Below, in pieces: positions 1-5,312 of a stretch of 10,501 bases of DNA. Source of the DNA: DATLYB01 sp964502525 (GTDB lineage Bacteria; Bacteroidota; Bacteroidia; Chitinophagales; CAIOSU01); the NCBI GenBank assembly GCA_964502525.1, contig CAZCXH010000175.1, positions 1 to 10,501 of the forward strand, in the 5' to 3' direction. Position numbers and translations under genes: made by a program. The notes below the pieces were generated by a model. It saw only the letters and a program-made list of their open reading frames with translations. It did not search any database and was not told the origin of the DNA. The first letter of the stretch is position 1. Each line of letters starts with the position of its first letter.

Positions 1-36
1 GGAGGCAGGCTTATTACCGGAAGATTGAAAAAATCT

Positions 37-107
37 GTTTACGGTTTGCGTGGTTGCCGTTTACACGTTTGTAGCTGAGTCCAAACCGTACACATGCAGC
101 CGTAAAC
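37..107. repeat. Short 7-bp repeats in inverted orientation upstream of acs
   Basis: On the + strand the left half runs in units of about seven bases: GTTTACG (37-43), GTTTGCG (44-50), two 8-base variants, then GTTTGTA (67-73). The right half (80-107) carries the same kind of unit on the other strand; read in reverse complement it gives GTTTACG, GCTGCAT, GTGTACG, GTTTGGA. Exact pairings are 40-48 with 82-90 (9 bp) and 37-44 with 100-107 (8 bp), so the region can fold into a stem-loop. It lies just upstream of the acs promoter. It could be a terminator of a gene to the left of the window, but that gene is not visible. Function unknown. Confidence 0.6.
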
Positions 108-120
108 CTTGCGATGAATA

Positions 121-151
121 TTTGACATTCCCTCTCAATTCAGTATGTTTG
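121..151 (+). promoter_or_regulatory. Bacteroidota-type promoter for acs
   Basis: TTTG at 121-124 and TATGTTTG at 144-151 are separated by 19 bases. This matches the -33 TTTG / -7 TAnnTTTG promoter described for the Bacteroidota primary sigma factor. Transcription would start a few bases after 151, leaving a leader of roughly 15-20 bases before the acs ATG at 173. The start site is inferred, not observed. Confidence 0.65.
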
Positions 152-172
152 GGTTTCCCTAAATAATTCCTT

Positions 173-2086
173 ATGGACAGGATAAAAACTTTTGATGAAT
201 ACACGCGCGCTTATGAGAAGAGCGTGAAAGACCCGGAAGGCTTTTGGGCTGAAATTGCGGAAAATTTTGTCTGGCGAAAAAGATGGGACAAAGTGCTCCA
301 ATGGAATTTCAGCGAGCCGCGCGTTGAGTGGTTTATCAATGGCAAGCTGAACATCACCGAGAACTGCCTTGACCGCCATGTAAAAACACATCCGGATAAA
401 ACTGCCATCATCTGGGAGCCGAACAATCCGGAGGAGCAGTTCCTGAAGCTCACCTATAAAGAACTGCATGAAAAAGTTTGCCGATTCGCGAGTGTGCTTA
501 AAAATAATGGTGTTCAGAAAGGCGACAGGGTGTGTATTTATCTGCCGATGGTGCCGGAGCTTGCCATTGCGGTTTTGGCGTGCGCGAGAATCGGGGCTAT
601 TCACTCGGTTGTATTCGCGGGATTCTCTGCCCGCTCGCTGTCAGACCGGATCAATGACGCATCTGCCTGCATGGTGATTACTGCTGATGGCGGCTTTCGC
701 GGAGCGAAAACCGTTGAGTTGAAAGACATCACCGATGAGGCTTTGCAAAGCTGCCGCACCGTAAAAAAAGTGATTGTGCTGAAGCGTACGGGACAGGAAA
801 TAAACTGGACGGGAGGCAGGGACGTGTTGTGGCAAGATGAGTTGAAAAAACTAAACCAGACAGGTCTCAACGACCTGTCTGGTTTCGATGCCGAAGAAAT
901 GGATTCGGAGGATACATTATTCATTCTTTACACTTCCGGTTCCACAGGCAAACCCAAAGGCATTCAGCACACGACAGGGGGATTCATGGTTTATGCCGAC
1001 TACACCTTCAGGAATGTCTTTCAGCACAATGACAGCGATATTCACTGGTGCACTGCCGATATCGGCTGGGTGACGGGACATTCGTACATCATTTACGGTC
1101 CGCTGCTGGCTGGCGCCACAACGCTGATGTTTGAAGGTATTCCCACTTATCCCGATGCGGGGCGGTTTTGGGAGGTGGTTGACAAGCACAAGGTGAATAT
1201 TTTATATACTGCGCCCACAGCCATCCGCTCTTTAATGGCTTATGGAACGGATTTCGTTACAAAGCATGATTTGAGTTCGCTGCGCGTGCTTGGAACGGTG
1301 GGCGAGCCTATCAACGAAGAGGCGTGGGAATGGTATCACAAATATGCCGGCAAAGAGCGCTGTCCGATTGTGGATACGTGGTGGCAAACGGAAACGGGCT
1401 GCATCCTGATTTCTCCACTGGCGGGGATTACGCGGCTGAAACCTTCATTTGCAACTTTGCCGCTGCCGGGCGTTCAGCCCTGCATCATGGATGAACATGG
1501 AAACGAGCTTGGCAAAAATAATGCGGAGGGAAGGCTGTGCCTGAAATTTCCGTGGCCCTCGATGGCGCGCAGCATCTGGGGCGACCACAAAAGATTTCAC
1601 GACACGTATTTTTCCACGTTCAAAGAAAAATATTTCACGGGCGATGGATGCAGGCGCGATGAGGAGGGCTACTACCGCATTACCGGGCGGGTGGATGACA
1701 TTATCATTGTGTCAGGGCACAACCTCGGCACTGCTGAAATCGAAGATGCGATTGACGAACATGATGACATCATCGAAACCGCGGTGGTCGGCTATCAGCA
1801 TCCAATAAAAGGGCAAGGTGTTTACGCATTTGTAATTCCAACCAGCGAGGTGAAAGACCCTGACAAACTCCGTGAGGAGATTAAAGCATTGGTTTCAAAA
1901 ATAATCGGCCCTATCGCCAAGCCCGATAAAATTCAAATCGTGAAAGGCTTGCCGAAAACACGTTCCGGTAAAATCATGCGAAGGATATTGCGCAAAGTAG
2001 CTGAAGGCGATACCTCGAATCTTGGCGACACTTCAACGCTGCTCGATCCGGGTGTGGTGGAGGATATTAAAGCCGGGGCAGTGTGA
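173..2086 (+). CDS. acs: Acetyl-CoA synthetase, AMP-forming
   Basis: Makes acetyl-CoA from acetate, ATP and CoA through an acetyl-AMP intermediate in the cytoplasm. The 637 aa are close to the usual length of about 650. The N-terminal Acs cap contains NCLDRH. The P-loop YTSGSTGKPKG is at 253-263. DTWWQTETG is at 401-409; its tryptophan pair is the Acs hallmark that restricts the acyl pocket to acetate. GRVDD is at 505-509, with the hinge Asp at 508. RSGKIMRR has catalytic Lys600, equivalent to Salmonella Lys609 and the usual site of regulatory acetylation. One oddity is Asn517 in SGHNLGTAEIE, where the Salmonella enzyme has Arg526. A second is a perfect DNA palindrome at 853-885 that encodes part of the linker before the P-loop. 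The ATG at 173 fits the family N-terminus and sits just after a good promoter. No Shine-Dalgarno is visible. Transcribed alone, convergent with the response regulator. Confidence 0.97.
   Translation: MDRIKTFDEYTRAYEKSVKDPEGFWAEIAENFVWRKRWDKVLQWNFSEPRVEWFINGKLNITENCLDRHVKTHPDKTAIIWEPNNPEEQFLKLTYKELHEKVCRFASVLKNNGVQKGDRVCIYLPMVPELAIAVLACARIGAIHSVVFAGFSARSLSDRINDASACMVITADGGFRGAKTVELKDITDEALQSCRTVKKVIVLKRTGQEINWTGGRDVLWQDELKKLNQTGLNDLSGFDAEEMDSEDTLFILYTSGSTGKPKGIQHTTGGFMVYADYTFRNVFQHNDSDIHWCTADIGWVTGHSYIIYGPLLAGATTLMFEGIPTYPDAGRFWEVVDKHKVNILYTAPTAIRSLMAYGTDFVTKHDLSSLRVLGTVGEPINEEAWEWYHKYAGKERCPIVDTWWQTETGCILISPLAGITRLKPSFATLPLPGVQPCIMDEHGNELGKNNAEGRLCLKFPWPSMARSIWGDHKRFHDTYFSTFKEKYFTGDGCRRDEEGYYRITGRVDDIIIVSGHNLGTAEIEDAIDEHDDIIETAVVGYQHPIKGQGVYAFVIPTSEVKDPDKLREEIKALVSKIIGPIAKPDKIQIVKGLPKTRSGKIMRRILRKVAEGDTSNLGDTSTLLDPGVVEDIKAGAV
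853..885. repeat. Perfect 14-bp inverted repeat inside acs
   Basis: The left arm 853-866 is the exact reverse complement of the right arm 872-885, with a 5-base loop (867-871). The arm core is CAGACAGGTC/GACCTGTCTG. It is translated in frame as about 11 residues (228-238, NQTGLNDLSGF), in the linker between WQDEL and the P-loop. Against my recollection of the Salmonella enzyme this linker is about seven residues longer here. This is consistent with insertion of a small palindromic element at a permissive site, although that origin is inferred. No T-run follows, so it is not a standard terminator. Confidence 0.85.
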
Positions 2087-2115
2087 ACGGGATCAATTTA
2101 AAGTTGCTTATTTGC

Positions 2116-2158
2116 AAAAAGGCAAAAGTTAATTTTCTCTTTGGCCATTTGTCTTTTT
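2116..2158. terminator. Possible bidirectional terminator between acs and the response regulator
   Basis: Arms 2116-2126 (AAAAAGGCAAA) and 2148-2158 (TTTGTCTTTTT) pair over 11 positions with one G-U, around a 21-base loop. The A-run on one side and T-run on the other give a U-tract in either direction, as expected between two convergent genes. The stem is weak and the loop long. Confidence 0.35.
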
Positions 2159-2222
2159 CTTTGATCTGATTCGATGATTTGAACAGCGGCAAATTCGGCT
2201 ATCTGGAAGATTAACGGAAGTA

Positions 2223-2915
2223 TTAATCCGTAAACTTATATCCCACGCCCCTGATGGAGTGAAAATACCGTGGGTTTTTCAAGTCTTTTTCGAAATATTT
2301 CCGGAAAGAGAGAATGAAATTATCAATGGTGCGCGTGGAGGGGAACACGTCATATTCCCAAACATATTGTAATATCTGCTGGCGCGAGACGGCTTCATTC
2401 CTGTGGTCAATAAGCAATTTGAGCAGTTGCGCTTCTTTTTTGGTGAGATGGATCGTGCCGTTAACACCCTTAGCTTCGAAAGTGCCGAAGTTGATCTCGT
2501 TGCTCCCGAATTTGAAGGTTTTGGTGCTCAGTTCGTTTTTGGTGCCCTTCATGCTGTGTTTCACCAGCACCGATACGCGCATCAGCACTTCATCAAGGTT
2601 AAACGGTTTGGTCACGTAGTCGTCAGCGCCCATCCGGAAGCCTTTTATTTTATCTTCATGGGCATCCTTGGCGGTGAGGAACAGGATCGGCACGTCCATG
2701 TTTTCGAGCCTGATTTTTTCGCATACGGCAAAGCCGTTCATTTCCGGTATCATCACATCGAGTATCACGAGGTTGAAACGCTGTTCCTTGAATTTCTTCA
2801 CGGCTTGCGGCCCGGTGATTGCCGGCTCCACCTCATAGTTTTCCATTTCAAGATTCAGCCGGAGGGCATCCAGGATATTTTTTTCATCTTCAACGAGAAG
2901 AATTCGGGGTTTCAT
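2223..2915 (-). CDS. OmpR/PhoB-family two-component response regulator
   Basis: A cytoplasmic DNA-binding transcription regulator of 230 aa. The receiver domain (about 1-120) has the acidic pair Glu9-Asp10, phospho-acceptor Asp53 in VILDVMIPEMNGF, Thr81 in LFLTAKD and Lys103 in DDYVTKPF, so all phosphorylation residues are present. The C-terminal winged helix (about 130-230) ends in the typical RGVGYKF wing, preceded by the recognition-helix region TRTIDNFILSFRKYF. It is the full length for the family. No histidine kinase lies on either side within the window, so its partner and target genes cannot be named. It is preceded by 135 bp of non-coding DNA and may have its own promoter; I saw no clear TAnnTTTG box there. 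The neighbouring phosphatase gene is on the same strand upstream, but the 135-bp gap makes a shared operon uncertain. Confidence 0.95.
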   Translation of the reverse strand: MKPRILLVEDEKNILDALRLNLEMENYEVEPAITGPQAVKKFKEQRFNLVILDVMIPEMNGFAVCEKIRLENMDVPILFLTAKDAHEDKIKGFRMGADDYVTKPFNLDEVLMRVSVLVKHSMKGTKNELSTKTFKFGSNEINFGTFEAKGVNGTIHLTKKEAQLLKLLIDHRNEAVSRQQILQYVWEYDVFPSTRTIDNFILSFRKYFEKDLKNPRYFHSIRGVGYKFTD

Positions 2916-3025
2916 GCCAGGTTGATTTTACTTAATGGTAGCATTTAAACGCCACATATTCTGGTGATAGTGTTTCTGTTGTTGCTTTTATGACTCAAAA
3001 ATGATAAATGTAAGTGGTGATTAGC

Positions 3026-3043
3026 CTTCTCGCAGCGGAGAAG
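3026..3043 (-). terminator. Short hairpin just after the histidine-phosphatase gene
   Basis: CTTCTC (3026-3031) and GAGAAG (3038-3043) form a 6-bp stem with a 6-base loop. It begins eight bases past the stop codon of the minus-strand gene ending at 3051. The position suits a terminator, but no U-tract follows, so it may only be a 3'-end stem. Confidence 0.3.
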
Positions 3044-3050
3044 TTTATAT

Positions 3051-3668
3051 TCAAATTCCTTCCACATGCCTTGTGTAGTTAAACCAATCCAGTTCAAATC
3101 CTTTGGAATTATGGCAAATCTTGTAAAGCGAAAGATTTTGATGCGGATAATCATCCATCTTGCTCAGATCATCGCCAAGCATCGTGCATAAGAGGGAGCG
3201 GATAGCGCGTCCGTGGCTGCAGATCAGGATTTTATTATGCCCTGACGGTTTCAGAACGTTCTCAATAAACTTCAGTTGCCGCTGTTGCAGTTCCTTCGGG
3301 CTTTCTCCACCGGGAATCTTTTCATCCAGCACACCGGAGCGCCATTTATTCAGCATGTCAACATATTCCTTTGACGTTTGCCGGTCGGGAAGCCGGCCTT
3401 CATAGATCCCCCAACTGATTTCGTCCAGCTCATGATACGGTGAAATGGAATGCCCTGCGTCCAGAAAAGGCTGAACTGTCTGTTTCGACCGCAGCAGCGA
3501 TGAGGTGTAAATGATGCCAAAAGATTCATTTCCGAAATGACGGAAGAAAGCTGCAGCCTGTATTTTGCCGCGCTCATTGAGTTGCGAATCAACGCCCCTT
3601 CCCTGCACGATGCCGTTTTTGTTCAGGTCGGTTTCCCCATGCCGGATGATGTAGATTTCTTTCTTCAT
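3051..3668 (-). CDS. Histidine phosphatase family protein (phosphoglycerate-mutase-like)
   Basis: A branch-1 histidine phosphatase of 205 aa, acting through a phospho-histidine intermediate. IIRHGETDLNKNG at the N-terminus gives the RHG motif with nucleophile His10. Arg60 in TSSLLRSKQT is the second phosphate-pocket arginine. LDEISWGIYEG (81-91) carries the likely proton donor Glu83. The second catalytic histidine is His152 in LICSHGRAIRSL. Members of this fold include cofactor-dependent phosphoglycerate mutase, alpha-ribazole phosphatase and many broad-specificity phosphatases. At 205 aa this is shorter than true dPGM (about 230-250), which favours a phosphatase, but the substrate cannot be read from sequence. 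It has no signal peptide, so it is cytoplasmic. It is transcribed away from menF across a repeat-rich 399-bp region. The 3' end lies 135 bp before the response regulator. Confidence 0.93.
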   Translation of the reverse strand: MKKEIYIIRHGETDLNKNGIVQGRGVDSQLNERGKIQAAAFFRHFGNESFGIIYTSSLLRSKQTVQPFLDAGHSISPYHELDEISWGIYEGRLPDRQTSKEYVDMLNKWRSGVLDEKIPGGESPKELQQRQLKFIENVLKPSGHNKILICSHGRAIRSLLCTMLGDDLSKMDDYPHQNLSLYKICHNSKGFELDWFNYTRHVEGI

Positions 3669-3682
3669 GATGGGAGGAGACG

Positions 3683-3731
3683 TTAGATTTTAGACGTTAG
3701 ATATTAGATATTAGATATTAGATAGTAGATA
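3683..3731. repeat. Seven tandem 7-bp TTAGAYN repeats
   Basis: Seven units follow in perfect register: TTAGATT, TTAGACG, then TTAGATA four times, then GTAGATA. They start 14 bp upstream of the ATG of the minus-strand phosphatase gene. Three units of the same kind occur in inverted orientation at 3988-4008. The 22-bp segment 3684-3705 matches the reverse complement of 3986-4007 at 20 of 22 positions. The two arrays therefore bracket the palindromic modules like terminal inverted repeats. Confidence 0.85.
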
Positions 3732-3790
3732 TTGCTGAGTGACAGTTGTTGTTATAATAGCAAAGTCCTAATTCGCGATTGTTAAAAAAT

Positions 3791-3986
3791 TTATCCCGAA
3801 ACAAGTGTAAAAAACGAATGGTGATCGGGATATACCATCGGGTACTATGCAGTACAAGTTCGAAAACTTGTTTACCGATGGTATATACCGAAACAACTCA
3901 GGTTTTCGAACAATTGAGCTGTAGAATGTTCGGTATTAACCAAGAGTACGTCTCTTTCCTTCGAAAATTCGACTACTCTTGGTATA
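3791..3986. other. Array of three to four back-to-back palindromic modules (structured non-coding DNA or RNA)
   Basis: This occupies most of the 399-bp gene-free region between the phosphatase gene and menF. Module 1 (3832-3884) has a 10-bp closing stem (3832-3841 with 3875-3884) enclosing two hairpins, GTACT-ATGC-AGTAC (3842-3855) and AAGTT-CGAA-AACTT (3856-3869), an almost gap-free three-way junction. Module 2 (3885-3936) has an 8-bp stem (3885-3892 with 3929-3936) and an inner stem (3893-3900 with 3915-3922, one mismatch). Module 3 (3937-3986) pairs ACCAAGAGTA (3939-3948) with TACTCTTGGT (3974-3983) and continues inward past a bulged C. A weaker module 0 pairs 3792-3799 with 3825-3832. Modules 1-3 start near ATACC/TAACC, end in GGTAT and hold TTCGAA near the centre (3859, 3905, 3960), while their stem sequences differ. 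No credible protein is encoded. It could be a MITE-like element, a structured RNA or a recombination site; the function is unknown. Confidence 0.75.
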
Positions 3987-3987
3987 A

Positions 3988-4008
3988 CATCTAACGTCTA
4001 ATATCTAC
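3988..4008. repeat. Three inverted copies of the 7-bp TTAGAYN repeat
   Basis: Read on the minus strand these are GTAGATA, TTAGACG and TTAGATG, in register and opposite in orientation to the seven units at 3683-3731. They end 59 bp before the menF start codon. No clear target-site duplication was found outside the two arrays. Confidence 0.8.
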
Positions 4009-4067
4009 ACTCAAAGCCTTTCTCCATTATATTTACGCGCTTTTTCGGTGTAAAATTAATAGCTGAC

Positions 4068-5186
4068 ATGCCCTCGATTCAAAAAACAATCAACATCTAT
4101 CAGTTGATGCGCGAATGCCTTCAGCGGCATTTGCCACTGGCGGCTTTCCGGCTGTCCGGAGAAAAGCGCGTGCACCTCCTGCTACAGGAGTCTCCCAAGC
4201 TGAATGTGATGAAGGAGGGGGAGAGCCTTTTCGCGCAAAAGGGATTTGCATTTTTCCCTTTTATTAATTCTGAAATGCCGAAAGTGATTATACGTCCTGA
4301 TTTTTACCTGACGGATGACGGTCAGTGGTCGGATGAAACGTTGATTGGCATTTTGCGGAGAATCGGCTTTTCAGACAATGGATACAAACGCGACAATCCT
4401 TACGTGGCTGACGAACGGGAATACTGCAATAGCGTCAACACCCTGAAAAGGGAGATTTCGAAGGGAACGATTACCAAAGGAGTGCTTTCGCGGGTTTACC
4501 TGCACGAGTTGAAGAACATTTTCGAACCGGTGGATTTTTTCAGGAACATGGTGGGGTTGTATCCAGCGGCAATGGCATTCATGGTTTATTTGCCGCATAC
4601 GGGTTTCTGGATGGGAGCCACTCCGGAATCGCTGTTGCAGACATCCAACGGTGAGTTAAGCACCATGTCGCTGGCAGGCACCAAAAGGCCGCAGGAGTTC
4701 ACAGGCATCAAGTGGGGCGTGAAGGAATTGCTGGAGCAAAAAATCGTGACGGACTACATCAAAAACTGCCTCGATAAATATTTCGATGATTTCTTGATGA
4801 ACGGCCCCGACACCGTGCAGGCTGGTCCGGTGGAACATTTGAGAACCACCTTCACGGTAAAATCAAACAGAAAGCACATTGAGCACGTGTTCGATGACTT
4901 GCTGAGAGACCTGCATCCTACGCCCGCTGTGGTGGGAATGCCGAGAAGCAAGGCGCTGGAGCTGATTTCAAAAACAGAGAAGCACGACCGCGCCTATTAT
5001 TCCGGGTTTTCCGGTCCGGTGAATCTGAATAATAAAACACATCTGTTTGTCAACCTTCGCTGCATGGAAGTGTTGCAGCAGCACCTCGCATTATATGTTG
5101 GCGCGGGAATCACTTCCGATTCCACGGCTGAAGCCGAATGGGATGAAACCAACCTGAAGGTGAAAACGCTGCTGAATGCGTTGTGA
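4068..5186 (+). CDS. menF: Isochorismate synthase (chorismate-binding enzyme)
   Basis: Converts chorismate to isochorismate, the first committed step of menaquinone synthesis, in the cytoplasm with Mg2+. The 372 aa are shorter than E. coli MenF (431) and close to EntC (391); the conserved C-terminal chorismate-binding domain is complete. Visible motifs are Lys137 in TKGVLSRV, the position of the water-activating lysine of isochorismate synthases; GATPESLL around 183-190; SLAGTKRP (201-208); HDRAYYSGFSGP; LFVNLRCMEV; and GAGITSDSTAEAEWDET (345-361) with the acidic metal and substrate region. EntC-like and salicylate synthases share these motifs, but menD directly downstream makes MenF the best call. 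A possible weak -7 element (TATATTTA, 4028-4035) lies before the ATG, but no matching TTTG was seen. A spacer of 126 bp with an inverted repeat separates it from menD. Confidence 0.95.
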   Translation: MPSIQKTINIYQLMRECLQRHLPLAAFRLSGEKRVHLLLQESPKLNVMKEGESLFAQKGFAFFPFINSEMPKVIIRPDFYLTDDGQWSDETLIGILRRIGFSDNGYKRDNPYVADEREYCNSVNTLKREISKGTITKGVLSRVYLHELKNIFEPVDFFRNMVGLYPAAMAFMVYLPHTGFWMGATPESLLQTSNGELSTMSLAGTKRPQEFTGIKWGVKELLEQKIVTDYIKNCLDKYFDDFLMNGPDTVQAGPVEHLRTTFTVKSNRKHIEHVFDDLLRDLHPTPAVVGMPRSKALELISKTEKHDRAYYSGFSGPVNLNNKTHLFVNLRCMEVLQQHLALYVGAGITSDSTAEAEWDETNLKVKTLLNAL

Positions 5187-5194
5187 AATTCATT

Positions 5195-5311
5195 GGGACG
5201 AGGGACGGGGGACAAGGGGCGCGAGTAATAGAGCTACTTTGATCTTTCTGTGCAATGCTCAATATAATTTTTTCTTTCACCCGTCACCCGTCCCTCGTCC
5301 CTCTTCCCTCT
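5195..5311. repeat. 7-bp GGGACGA-type repeats forming a 15-bp inverted repeat between menF and menD
   Basis: Left array in 7-base register: GGGACGA (5195-5201), GGGACGG, GGGACAA, GGGGCGC (to 5222). The right array (about 5278-5311), read on the minus strand, is AGAGGGA, AGAGGGA, CGAGGGA, CGGGTGA, CGGGTGA. The segment 5195-5209 is the exact reverse complement of 5287-5301 (15 bp, GC-rich). The right arm ends 11 bases before the menD ATG, so in a menF-menD transcript the hairpin would lie on the menD translation-initiation region. It could equally act as an attenuator or terminator; no T-run follows the stem. Confidence 0.85.
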
Positions 5312-5312
5312 T

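Noticed and set aside
1054..1065. Perfect 12-bp palindrome GCCGATATCGGC in acs
   Set aside because: It encodes the conserved ADIGW segment of Acs, so the protein sequence explains it; short and without a flanking pattern.
2403..2948. 181-aa frame opposite the response regulator
   Set aside because: It is the antisense shadow of a clear response-regulator gene, with no recognisable domain.
3791..3986. CRISPR array
   Set aside because: There is no constant repeat with variable spacers of similar size; the units are palindromes with differing arms, and no cas genes are present.
3779..3994. 71-codon open frame starting with TTG across the palindromic array
   Set aside because: It coincides with the hairpin modules, has a non-ATG start, is short and has a composition dictated by the palindromes. 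No protein family resemblance.
3679..4011. Integron attC-like motifs: GTTAGAT and ATCTAAC fit the R' (GTTRRRY) and R'' (RYYYAAC) consensus
   Set aside because: They occur in the wrong order for an attC site (R'' should come first on either strand), they are simply units of the 7-bp repeat, and there is no integrase or cassette structure.
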